The translations under genes were made by a program, and so were the position numbers. Shown here in pieces: positions 54,463 to 64,000 of a DNA stretch of 64,000 bases. This DNA is from Malus domestica (lineage: Eukaryota; Streptophyta; Magnoliopsida; Rosales; Rosaceae), in contig NC_091665.1 of the NCBI RefSeq assembly GCF_042453785.1, forward strand, positions 30,777,001-30,841,000, in the 5' to 3' direction. Positions within the stretch are counted from its first letter, which is position 1; every line of letters starts with the position of its first letter. The notes beneath the pieces were generated by a model that had not been told where the DNA came from, searched no databases, and saw only the letters and a program-made list of their open reading frames with translations.

Positions 54463-55077
54463 AAAGCGACCGTTTTCGCTACCTAGGATCTATCTTGCAA
54501 GAGAACGGAGAATTAGATGGAGATCTCAACCATAGAATACGAGCTGGATGGATGAAGTGTAAGAGTGCATCCGGCGTGTTGTGTGACCGTCGTAGGCCAC
54601 TGAAGCTCAAGGGAAAATTTTATAGGACGGCAATAAGGCCAGCGATGTTGTATGGCACAGAATGTTGGGCGGTGAAGCATCAACACGTACACAAAATGGG
54701 TGTAGCGGAGATGAGGATGCTTCGTGGGATGTGTGGGCACACGAGAAATGATAAGATTGGGAATGAGGATATCCGAGGTAAAGTAGGAGTAGCCGAAATT
54801 GTAGGAAAGATGAGAGAAAATCGGCTCCGGTGATTTGGACATGTGCAAAGAAGGCCGACTGACGCTCCGGTTCGAAGATGTGACTACGGGACAGAGGTTC
54901 AGGGCCGAAGGGGTAGAGGAAGACCTAGGAAAACTTTGGAAGAGACTCTAAGAAAAGACTTAGAGTACTTGGATCTAACGGAGGACATGACACAAAACCG
55001 AGCGCAATGGCGTTCTAGGATTCATATAGCCGACCCCACTTAGTGGGAAAAGGCTTTGTTGTTGTTGTTGTTGTTGT
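54463..55077 (+). mobile_element. RTE LINE 3' part, second copy, with (TTG)n tail
   Basis: It is a close copy of 49426-50009 ([10 protein letters not shown] through the [14 protein letters not shown] basic region) with its own changes, including a TGA at 54831. It continues past the coding end through TAGTGGGAAAAGGC into a (TTG)n run at about 55057-55079. The first copy lacks this tail. Confidence 0.9.
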
Positions 55078-56319
55078 TGATTAGTTATGCATGGCAAACG
55101 AAACATTACTTTTAAGCAAATCAAAAACAATATCGAACCTATTTCTGAGTTTTGAAGTCATTGACATCCCAAATACGCAGCGATCCATCCTCGGACAAAG
55201 TCAAAATCGTGTCTTTACTTTTCGGATTCCACTCTCCACAAGTCAATCCCGAAATCTGGCCCTTGGTGTTCTTGAGATCACGAATATACATGTCCCGTTT
55301 GACAAACTCCCCCAGAGTAATTCCATCACGATCATAAATCTGCAAAATCTGCACGAAATCGAAAAGGGTATAAGCAATGCAAATTGCCTATCATACACCA
55401 ACCCCAATTACACAAAGGGGTATGTTATCCACACACTCTTTTTATTTCTCACACACCCTTCTAAATTTTGGCCGTCAAATTGGATGAATCGAAGAAAATC
55501 AAAGATAAAAAATAACAAGAAGTGGTGAGAAATAAAAAGAAGTGTGTGGATAGCTCACCCCATACACAAAACCCAAATCAAATAATGCAAAACAATAACT
55601 GGAAGATGAACTGTAAGGATTGAGCACTACCTTTGCCGTAGCTGAGCCCGTAACACAGAGAAACCGGTCCGCTGTGGGGCTCCAGCTGATGGTTCGAACT
55701 TGGTGGCCTTCCGATGGCTCGAGCTGCCGGAAAGACTGCAACTTTGAATTCATTCCCTGGAAATCGTACATGCACACGGAGTAGTCGTAGCTGCCGGAAA
55801 CAACTCAAGAGCCAGTGTGATCGTCGGCGAGGGCAGAAACGACTTTTGTGTGGCCCTTGAGAACAATCTCATTGCTCAGCGGAATCCGAAACCTGTTCTC
55901 GAAATTCGCCTCCTAATCGGAATCGGAATCGGAGTCGTCCCTACTGGACCCCGCCGGCGGCCTCGGTGGTCCAATCATATCACGCTCGTCGTCATCGTCG
56001 TCGCCAAGATCGGACTGCGGCAGCGGAGGGGGTGGTCCAACCATGGCATCGCCATCGTCGTTCTCGTTAAAGACGGGGTCAGGGTTAAGGTTTTTGGGGG
56101 TGCGGAGGGAGCTGAGCCAGGTTTGAGGGGGAGAGAGAAGGTAGGCCATTCGTTTTGACAGCGTCTGAGGAAGGTTTTTCCGTAGATTTGTTGGTGACGG
56201 AAGAACGAGTCGTGTTATGAATGGCCTTCGAGAGAGGTTTGAGACTTGGATTGCTTCCCGAATGAGAGAGGAAACGCAGCCCTAATTCCGTCGTATATCT
56301 CCGCCTCGTCGTCCGCCAC

Positions 56320-56890
56320 TGGACTTTGTCTCTGTCTCTCTTCACGGCACTGTTCCTCTTCTTCTTCTTCTTCTCCTTCTTCTGCTTCTTTTCGTCGTCG
56401 ATGGCTGAAACTTCGACGTTTTTCTGGTGTTTTCCGACAAAGGCTTATGCGTCTAGGCTCCACCGCCATTAACCGGGAGAAATAGCTGGTAGGCTAGCCC
56501 AATTTTTGTGTTTCTCGGACTGAGCCCAAATTCTAAAGCCCAATGTACTTTGGTACCCAATCCCTAAAATTTAACATTACAACATAATTCCAAAAGGTAA
56601 TTTTACGGACATTAAATTTTTTAAACCAAATATTATGGTTGTAAGCGATTGAATTATTAACTAGATATCGATTAATTAATAACTTATTTTCCAACCCCAT
56701 AAAATAAAATTTTTATTATTGTTAACTAAAGTGATTTTAAAATAGAATATTCTTATTATGGTATTCCGAGTCAATATTGATACACATAATAAATTATAAT
56801 TTACAATATATGATTTAAAACTAGGGAACTTTCATGAAAATGGCTTGGGCTAAGTTTATTTTAATAAAAAAAACCATGTTATAACTTTAT
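56320..56890. other. Upstream flank of the WDR70-like locus
   Basis: 56340-56400 is a TTC/CTT-rich stretch that reads as Glu codons on the minus strand, probably a leader. After 56470 the DNA is AT-rich with no gene. Confidence 0.35.
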
Positions 56891-57978
56891 GGGTTAAACT
56901 CTGTTTACTACTCTCATGTTTCGTGGTTTTCAACATTTAGTACATCAAGTTTTTTTTATCCCAGAGTCATACCTAAAATGTTAATTTTGAGACAGTCTCA
57001 TACATCTGTTAGTCAAATTGTTAGTTCTCCCGTTAAGTGATGACGTGACACCCAGGTGGCCAATGAATGGGTGCCACGTGTCATTAAAAAATTAATTAAA
57101 TAAAAGTTAAAAAAAAAAACCATCCCTCCCCCCCCCAACCCAGAAGAAGAAGAAGAAGAATAAGAAGAAGAAGAAAAAAATAACGAATCTGCAACCTAGA
57201 AGAAGAAAAAGAAGAAGGAGAAGAAGAAGAAAAAGAAGAAATAAAAAAAAAACGAATCTGCAACCCAGAAGAAGAAGGAGGAAGAAGAAGAAAAAAAAAA
57301 AAAAAACGAATCTGCAACCCAGAAGAAGAAGAAGAAGAAAAACAAATGAATCTGCAACCTAGAAGAGAAGAAGAAGAAGAAGAAGAAAAAGGAGGAGGAA
57401 GAAGAAAAAAAAAAAAAACAGCCCAAACCCAGTTCATCCCCCCCTGCGATCCACCTGCCTTCCCCCCGCCCCGCGACTGCGAACGCGTACCCAGAAGGTT
57501 CTTCGTCTTGGTTGCAAATTCAGTTTTTTTTTTTTTTTTTTAATTTTTTCGTTTTCTTCTCCTTCTTCCTCTTTCTTCTTCTTCTTCTTCTGGGTTGCAG
57601 ATTTGGTTTTTTTTTTCTTCTTCATCTTCTTCTTCTTCCTCATTTTTCTTCTCTTTCTTCTTGGTTGCAGATTCGGCTTTTTTTTCTCTTCTTCTTCTTC
57701 TTTTTCTTTTTCTAGGTTGGGGGGGGGGAGGAATGGTTTTCTTTTCTTTTTTTTATTAACTTTTATTTAATTAATTTTTTTAATGACACGTGGCGCCCAG
57801 TCGTTGTCCACCTGGCCGCCACGTCATCACTTAACAGGAGAACTAGCAGTTTGACTAACGGATGTATGAGACTGTTCCAAAATTAACACTTTAGGTATGA
57901 CTCTGGAATAAAAAAAAAACTTAATGTACTAAATGTTGAAAACCATGAAACATAATGGTAGTAAACAGAGTTTAACCG
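56891..57978. mobile_element. Fold-back Mutator-like element A
   Basis: It begins GGGTTAAACTCTGTTTACTA and ends with the inverse of CGGTTAAACTCTGTTTACTA. The inverted arms extend about 300 bp or more each (TTCAACATTTAGTACAT, GACACGTGGC, and CTGCAACCCAGAAG against CTTCTGGGTTGCAG). The 9-bp target duplication TAACTTTAT is at 56882-56890 and 57979-57987, as for Mutator-like elements. The arms carry (GAA)n/(TTC)n tracts; the centre near 57430-57500 is C-rich. No transposase is present. Confidence 0.9.
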
Positions 57979-59210
57979 TAACTTTATTTATTCAAAAAGA
58001 CTTAATTTTAATGAAAACCCCTTAAGTTTTAATAAAAATGACAAAAGAACTTAATTTTGAATGAAAAAAGACATAATTTTAATATTAAAAAAAATCTGAC
58101 GCTCGAACCTATGTGTCCTCACACAAAAAAACTATTTATGAAACTTCCTACATTGTTTATGAAACTTAGGACATTGTTTATGAAACTTACTACACTATTT
58201 TTGAAACTTAGGACACTGTTTATGAAATTTATTACACTGTTTATGAAAATTTATGACACTGTTTATGAAAAAAAGGGCACCATCGAAGCCCAATGGAGAA
58301 GATGAGGGACTGCTATGAATGGATGTGGCAAATTCATGCCCAATGAAGAAGAGGGCACCATCGAAGCCCTGAAGGGCCTCACCTTTTCGATGGTGGAAGT
58401 TCTGTTGTGCTGCACATCCTTTCAACCACTACAGTTATGCACACGCGTTCCTTTCTCTCTTAAATTTTAAATGCAAAATCAATTTGAACTCTAAAGAAAT
58501 CTCTATTTCTTCCCTTTATCAATGTTGGCATTAGGTTTTGTGAAAACTTTACAAAAGTATTCCAAATACATTAGCACAGATGATGACTCAGTTAATTCAG
58601 GTTTTTTCCGTTATTATAACTTTGTCACATTTTGCAGCCTGGATATCTTCGTGATCTTTTGGGCATTATATCGAACACTTGGCGGGCGCGCTAAGCGAAG
58701 CAGAATTTCTTCAACTTATTGGCCGCATATTCGTCCACTGAGTACTGCAATTGCAAGAATATGTGACATTCAAAGTGTATGCATACTATGGAAGAAAGGA
58801 TTATGTATCAGTATCTAAAGCATTAATCATCCTAACCATAACAGAGAGCATTCGGGGGTTATATCAAATCAATCTCTAAGTTGTTTGTGTTCGTTCCCTA
58901 AATTCGCCATGGGCCTCGCGGGCATATCGAAAATTTACTCAAACATGAGATTGTTGGGTGCGGCGTGCCACTACTAGATGCCACTAGTATATGGGTTTTG
59001 AATGATTGAGGTTGCGCCTGAGATTGACTTCGAACCAAGAGATGATGCCATTGAGTAGGAGTGGCTCAAATTAAGGTTCTTTGTTTGCCTTAAAGATAAG
59101 GACTTTACTTATATGGAGAGATGAAACAATATGTAAATGGTAAGGTTGTTGGAAATGTTCATGACAGAGGAAAGTGAATGACTAATATTGCAGATTGCTT
59201 GTAGATTAAA
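57979..59210. other. Gene-free DNA with a short-unit tandem repeat
   Basis: About 58136-58290 holds seven or so units of about 24 bp with TTTATGAAACTTNNNACA. A GGGCACCATCGAAGCCC palindrome-containing segment is repeated at 58276 and 58352. The rest shows no gene that I recognise. Confidence 0.5.
58136..58290 (+). repeat. About 24-bp tandem repeat x 7
   Basis: The units read TTTATGAAACTTAGGACACTG with variation. They are translated in one frame as LFMKLRT-like repeats, but no real gene is apparent. Confidence 0.75.
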
Positions 59211-59862
59211 TGTGACATCCCACATCGCCCCAGGGAAGTGGATCATGTAAGATTTGTATGTATATTCCCATCTCTACCTAGCACGAGGCCTTTTGGGAGC
59301 TCACTGGCTTCGGGTTCCGTAGGAACTCTGAAGTTAAGCGAGAATGGGCCAGAGCACTCCCAGAATGGGTGACCCACTGGGAAGTTCTGCTCGCTTGAAT
59401 TCCCATAAATAAAACCGTGAGGGCGTGGTCGGGGCCCAAAGCGGACAATATCGTGCTACGGTGGAATCGAGTCTCAGATGTGGTGGGGGCCTGGGCCGGG
59501 ATGTGACAATTTGGTATCAGAGCGAATCCCTGGCTGGAAGTGTGCCGACGAGGACGTCGGGCCCCTAAAGGGGGTGGATTGTAACATCCCATATCGCCCA
59601 GAGGAGTGGATCATCTAAGCCTTATATGTATATTCCAATCTCTACCTAGCATGAGGCTTTTTAGGAGCTCACTGTCTTCGGGTTCCATCAGAACTCCAAA
59701 GTTAAGCGAGTTCGCTCGAGAGCAATCCCAGGACTAGGAAGTTCTCGTGTGAGTTCCTAAAAACAAAACCATGAGGGCGTGGTCGGGGTCCAAAACGGAC
59801 AATATCGTGCTATGGTGGAGTCTAGCCCTTGATGTGATGGGGGCCCAGGCCAGGATGTGACA
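59211..59862 (+). mobile_element. Cassandra TRIM element, copy 2, with target duplication
   Basis: LTRs are 59211-59508 and 59580-59862, beginning TG(T)(G/A)ACATCCC and ending GGATGTGACA. The primer-binding site TGGTATCAGAGC at 59512 matches the classic initiator-methionine type. The 5-bp target duplication TTAAA flanks the element (59206-59210 and 59863-59867). Both LTRs carry the 5S-like block (about 59314-59395 and 59681-59755); in the second LTR about a dozen bases containing GATGGGTGACC are deleted, which removes the box C-like internal promoter part. Confidence 0.95.
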
Positions 59863-59867
59863 TTAAA

Positions 59868-60870
59868 TGACTGGAAATGAGTTGTACATAAAGACTACAA
59901 ATGAGATCGATACTACTGGTGAGAAACAGAGCTATTAAACTAGACAAAATATGGCTTTATGAGGGCTGATCCTGAAAATGATTGAGGTTGGGGGCTGACT
60001 ACAGCTTCGTATGCAAATCTGGCTTGAGTAGAGTTTGTGTATTTGTTTGTTTGATTGGTTGAGTGTCTATAATCATTCTGCCTCTGCTTCTTTATATAGA
60101 GATCTAAAAGAGTCCCCTTGCTGAGAACAATGGACTTGCTCGAAAGAAACTCCTATACAACTTGCATTGTGAAATAATATTAAAATAAGCAAGTTTGTAT
60201 CTCCACCACATGCTTTCACCACATGTCTCCACCACTTGCAATAAACAAACATTTAAAAGAAGCAAAGTGGCTTCTTTCACATGTTCTTTGCAAGAATGTC
60301 TGTGTGCCTTTCCAATCCACTTGAAAGCATGCAATTGCTTTGATTAAAGAAAGCTCTTGGCAAACCTCCACCACCAAAACAAAAGGGAAAAACAATATTA
60401 TAATGTTTAAACTATTCCACTTGCAGCCAAATATCTCTCCAAGTTAAATGTTTTGTCCCATCATCCTCCAAATGCCATATTTGCCATATTTAGCCCGAAT
60501 GACACTTTTTAGGTGTAAACAGAAGCCCCTCAATTTTTACAAATTTGAGCAAAGTTTGTGAAACTTGTGACTCCCACAGGCTCTCCCAGAAGATTGATGA
60601 TATAGCAGGCATAAGAGATATTGAGCATGAAAAACATCGATCATAAAGGGAAACTTTGTTTGCTATGACTTTTCAACAGCCTTGGTGGCTCTAGTGCTGC
60701 TAAGAATGATGTTGAAGGAAGAGGCATATTTTTTTCATTGGTTTGAAATGCCATAATGATGATGTATTTGTTACGTGTTTTTTCTATCACTTGAGAGCTT
60801 ATGTGATGGTTTTTAATTAATATTTTAATCCGTAAACTGATACTATTCTTGTGCATTTAGTGAATTCTTA
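59868..60870. other. Gene-free DNA
   Basis: No supported gene. Short ORFs at 60104-60334 and 60641-60856 show no family resemblance. Confidence 0.3.
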
Positions 60871-60879
60871 TTACAGCTG

Positions 60880-61555
60880 GTTCGTTATGGGATACCGAAC
60901 CAAAAATGGCATACCAAATCCCAAACCAAAAATTTTCAGGACAAAAAATCCGACGACCGATCTCGAACCGAAATTTTGGGATTCTCAAAATCTTTTCGAT
61001 ATTTTGGGATTTTCCGAAACCAAACCTGTATCAAAATCCCAATCATCTAGATTGAAATTGAAATCATCTAAACCTACATTAAAAACCTAAATTGAAATCA
61101 GAGAGTGTTAGTGAATCAGTGGTCGAGAGAGAGATAGAGTGAAGAGATAGTCAGACGAACCTGTGTCCTTTTCGTGACCCGAGCCCCTAATTCGAAACCT
61201 CTAAGCCCTAATTTGAAACCCTAAGCCCCAATTTGAAACCATAACCTTAATTTAAAACCCCACACACATAGAGACTAGAGAGAATTAGTGGTGGGAGATG
61301 AAGCCGTGAGGTGTGGTGGTGGCCGGAGTGGAAAGAGTTCGTTGGAGTCAGATTGTGAAAATGTAGGTGGTTGCTGAGCTTCGAATTCAAGAATGAGCGA
61401 TAGAGAGACAGAGAGAGTCCGAGACTGAGTGAACTTAAGGCTTGAAGGTTTGAGTCCTTCAAACATGGCCACTCTTGGTAAGGATCGACGATGTTATCAC
61501 CTGAGTTGCTGCCATTCCTGCAACGTGTTTTTCAGTGAGGGATGAGAAGTCGAGA

Positions 61556-61594
<39 letters not shown>

Positions 61595-62001
61595 GAGAGG
61601 TCAGTCAAGAGAGAGGTCAGTCATTTATGTGATGCGGCCGGATTCGAAGACGACAAATAGGAGGAGAAAAGAGATCGAGAGAAATCAGCGAGGATGAGAG
61701 AGCAGGGTGAGGTGAGGTCGAGAGAGAGTGATCGAGTGAGGGTTTTATTTGGATATCTCAATCAAATTCGATGACTGTTATAATTCTAAATATATATATA
61801 TATATATATATTTAAAATTAAATAACATAATATTTTTAATTTCAGTTCGGTTTGGGATTATCGAACGAATGATAATGTGAGACTGATTCCGTACTGAAAT
61901 TTAGGGATCGGTTCAAGATTGGATACCAAAATTTTCGGGATTTTCGGTTTGAGATTTTTTCGGTTCGGTTTGGAATTTTTGGTATTTTTTTCCACCCCTA
62001 A
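60880..62001. repeat. Inverted-repeat pair (GGATACCGAACC / GGTTCGG type), probable hAT-like MITE
   Basis: The segments about 60880-61050 and 61840-62001 are inverted relatives rich in AACCGAA, ATTTTCGGG and TTTTGGGAT motifs. The right end reads CCACCCCTAA, like a known TAGGGGTG-type terminus, but the matching left terminus was not found. Between them lie GA microsatellites (61563-61591) and a (TA)n tract (61790-61811). Confidence 0.45.
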
Positions 62002-62126
62002 TCCTTATACACCAATGCGGTGATAAATGTAATAAAATGACTAACTACATTTTATTTTGAGGTAATTTAACAATGGGCCATAAGGTTCTATTTTTCTCAC
62101 ATTGCACCTTGAATTGATAGAAAATT

Positions 62127-63471
62127 GGGTAAATTACAAAAAACTACTTCAACTATTGATGTCACGACACTTTCATACCTCATCTTTTAAAATTGACAAT
62201 GTCATACCTCATCTTACGAATTTGTGACAATGTTAGACCTTCATCAGTTTTTCTGTTAATTTTTCTGTTAAATGCTGATGTGGCCCGACACGTGTCTCAC
62301 TCACTAATCCAACTGGATAAAAAAAATTTAATAATTAAATATTCAAAAAATTTAAAAACTAAAAAAAAAAAAATGGCCTAAGGATCCGGCTTTCCCTTCC
62401 ACCCGCAGCAGCACCAACCCTTCTCTCTCTCCCCTCTTTTCCTCCTTCTTCTTTCTGGGCGTTTTTTTTTTCTTTTTCTTTTTCTTCTTCCTCTTCTTCT
62501 TCTTTCTGGGTTGCAACATTTTTTTTTCTTTTTCTTCTTCTTTCTCCTTTTTCTTTCTGGGTTGCAGCGTTTTTTTTTTCTTTTTTTTTCTTTTTCCTCT
62601 TCTTCTTCTTCTTCTTTCTCCTTCTTCTTTCTGGGTTGCAACGTTTTTTTTTTCTTCTTCTTCTTCCTCTTCTTCCTCATCCTTCTTTCTGGGTTGCAGC
62701 GTTTTTTTTTCCTTCCTTTTCTTCTTCTTCCTCCTCTTTCTTCTTTTTGGGTTGCACCGTTTTTTTTTTTCCTTCTTCCTCTTCTTCTTCTTCCTCCTCA
62801 TTCTTCTTTCTGGGTTGTAACATTTTTTTTCCTTCTTCCTCTTCTTCTTCTTCTTTCTGGGTTGCAGGGGGTTGGGTTTTTTTTTTTGGGGGGTGGACCC
62901 AGTCGAGCGAGGCGCTGGAGCTGCGCTGAGGCAGAGCTCCATAGCGAGAGCTTGGAGAAGTGGGTCTCGCTATGGAGAAGTATGTCTGTGGCTAGTGGCG
63001 GTGGCGGGTATGGGTGGTGGGTTTAGGTGCAGCAACAGGTGTTGTAGGAGCTGGTGCAGCAAATGGCAGTGGTGGGAGGGGGAGATGTTGGGGCGGGTGG
63101 GATTTGGGTTGGGGTTGGGGGAAGACGGGAAGGGGAAGAAAGGGTGAGGGGATTAGGGTGCGCAGAGAGGGAGAAGAGAGAGAGGCGAGAGAGAGGGGTC
63201 CCAACATCCCTTTAGGCCATTTTTTAATTTTTTAATTTTTGAATATTTAATTATTAAAAATATATTTAATTATTTTTTAATCCAGTTGGATTAGTGAGTG
63301 GGACACGTGTCAGGCCACGTCAGCATTTAACAGAAAAATTAACAGAAAAACTGACGGAGGTCTGACATTGTCACAAATTCGTAAGATAAGGTATGATATT
63401 ATCAATTTTAAAAGATGAGGTATGAAAGTGTCGTGACATCAATAGTTGAGGTAGTTTTTTGTACTTTACCC
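62127..63471. mobile_element. Fold-back Mutator-like element B, possibly carrying captured sequence
   Basis: It begins GGGTAAATTACAAAAAACTA and ends with the inverse of GGGTAAAGTACAAAAAACTA. The inverted arms are about 270 bp long. The perfect 9-bp target duplication TAGAAAATT is at 62118-62126 and 63472-63480. The left interior (62440-62870) has about seven or eight units of TTCTGGGTTGCA plus poly-T and TTC tracts. The right interior (62880-63200) is GC-rich with a different composition and could be captured host DNA. No transposase was found. Confidence 0.9.
62440..62870 (+). repeat. Minisatellite of CTGGGTTGCA units in element B
   Basis: CTGGGTTGCA (or TTGGGTTGCACC / CTGGGTTGTAA) recurs at about 60-bp spacing, each followed by a T-run and TTC-rich tract. 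Long open frames on both strands here (Phe-rich and Lys-rich) reflect the repeat and are not genes. Confidence 0.85.
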
Positions 63472-63751
63472 TAGAAAATTTAATGCAAGACTAAATAATC
63501 AATCCAACAAATGACATAAATTCATATAATTTCTATCCGTTATGATGTAAAATGAGAGAATTGAAACTTCATAGTTGAGTGTGAAATGTAGTTAGCAAAA
63601 AAAAAGAAAAAGAAAAGCCTAATCGAATAAATGCTCTTTTTGGTGATAAGTATTCGAAAGATTGCCTCGTGGTAAAAAAAAAGTTATGATTTAAACCTTC
63701 GTGATGTAATTCGTTAGCAAATTTGTCCAAAAGTGATATTTTTGTTTAGAG

Positions 63752-64000
63752 GAAATTGTGGCAATAGTCCCTCAACTTTAATCCAATTGGAGTAATGGTC
63801 CCTCAACTAAAAATCCATGATCATTGGTCCGTTAACTCCTTAAAACGTGCATCTATGGTCACTTTTGTTTACTCCGTTAGAACTTCCGTCAAAATGAGTC
63901 ACATGTAACGCACATGAGAATGAATCGAGGGGCAAATATGAAAAACTAAATGAGAAAAATTATAGCGATGGTCCCTCAACTTTAACTCAACTGGAGAAAT
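63752..64000. mobile_element. Start of another repeat of the same style, cut by the window end
   Basis: GGTCCCTCAACTTTAA-type sequences recur (63766, 63808, 63970), with TCCGTTAGAACTTCCGTCAA and ACATGTAACGCAC between. Its layout (low-copy arm with a Pribnow-free, ORF-free body) resembles the arms of the two fold-back elements, but the other end is beyond the window. Confidence 0.4.

Larger units (their letters stand above)
46747..55077 (+). mobile_element. RTE-based composite retroelement bounded by one 14-bp target duplication
   Basis: The perfect 14-bp repeat TGATTAGTTATGCA is at 46733-46746 and 55078-55091. Between them lie an RTE LINE (46747 to about 50009), a 4.45 kb non-coding LARD-like segment (about 50010-54462), and a second RTE 3' part (about 54463-55077) ending in (TTG)n, the RTE type of tail. 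The first LINE copy has no such tail. A single target duplication for the whole suggests one insertion event or later rearrangement between two RTE copies. It sits in intron 2 of the WDR70-like gene in the opposite orientation. Confidence 0.85.
44065..56319 (-). pseudogene. WDR70-like WD40-repeat gene, 7 exons, heavily disrupted
   Basis: Exons (minus): 55631-56319, 55139-55339, 46444-46551, 46163-46301, 45794-46045, 45538-45601 plus 44308-44566 (one exon split by a transposon), 44065-44211. The product matches WDR70 (gastrulation-defective-like): acidic N-terminus EAEIYDGIRAAFPLSFGKQS, WD repeats (VVSGSYDYSVCMYDF, LTLSEDGSLRIWDVND, LLSRNLDGTLKVWDLRQM, FSPDEQLFLTGTS) and a C-terminus ending SGSEDEEK. 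Breaks: GTG (56317-56319) where the family's ATG start falls; frameshifts near 56228, 56130, 46274 and 44463; stops at 55913, 55805 and 55139; exon 6 acceptor AA instead of AG at 45602-45603; a PIF/Harbinger element in exon 6; an 8.3 kb retroelement composite in intron 2. An upstream in-frame ATG exists at 56469, but the family does not extend there. Confidence 0.9.

Noticed and set aside
57096-57715. Phe/Ser-rich and Glu/Lys-rich open frames
   Set aside because: The same kind of repeat artefact, in the arms of fold-back element A.
58522-58818. 98-codon ORF with PGYLRDLLG-like alternative frame
   Set aside because: No family could be named and the frame breaks quickly.
62352-63026. Long Lys/Glu-rich and Phe-rich open frames on both strands
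   Set aside because: They are by-products of TTC/GAA tracts and T-runs in fold-back element B, with no protein-like composition outside the repeat.

Overview
This is plant nuclear DNA from a woody eudicot, most likely Rosaceae and plausibly the apple/pear group. The grounds are many-exon genes with plant homologues (class III alcohol dehydrogenase, AMT1 transporter, RIN13-like protein, DENN protein), two Cassandra 5S-bearing TRIM elements, plant Copia, L1 and RTE retrotransposons, and AT-rich intergenic DNA. The genus is an inference from memory of similar repeats. Exons were deduced by hand from splice sites and reading frame.

Layout. 1-4.6 kb: decayed L1-type LINE. 5.4-6.1 kb: Cassandra element beside an inverted Cassandra fragment. 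6.4-9.4 kb: intact nine-exon GSNOR (class III ADH) gene. 10.3-11.05 kb: LigB/DODA-like gene broken by three frameshifts. 11.75-13.25 kb (minus): intact single-exon AMT1 ammonium transporter. 13.76-13.94 kb: mitochondrial cox2 fragment next to the stop of a TTC4-like TPR gene (13.9-16.8 kb, minus) that has a premature stop and a frameshift but keeps a U12-type AT-AC intron. 17.65-20.27 kb (minus): RIN13-like gene. 23.9-30.8 kb (plus): intact 19-exon DENN-domain gene. 32.9-33.2 kb: small unknown gene, followed by LINE and hAT remnants. 34.8-41.9 kb: Copia retrotransposon with a nested 2.2 kb insertion. 42.1-43.55 kb: decayed DUF2828-like gene. 44.1-56.3 kb (minus): WDR70-like WD40 gene wrecked by stops, frameshifts, a lost splice site, a PIF/Harbinger insertion in an exon and an 8.3 kb RTE-based composite insertion in an intron. 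56.9-64 kb: no recognisable gene, but two long fold-back Mutator-like elements, a second Cassandra and various repeats.

The genes do not form an operon or a pathway. RIN13-like, DENN and WDR70-like genes lie in a row, an order I recall from Arabidopsis chromosome 2 (At2g20310-20330), which suggests an old conserved block. Intact and decayed genes alternate, as expected of one copy of a duplicated segment losing genes after whole-genome duplication. The intact 19-exon, 9-exon and 1.5 kb single-exon genes make poor sequence quality an unlikely explanation for the breaks.

The most unusual items are the RTE/LARD-like composite bounded by one 14-bp target-site duplication, the pair of fold-back MULEs with 9-bp target duplications and a shared internal motif, the AT-AC intron, and the 40-bp tandem duplication across the GSNOR stop codon.
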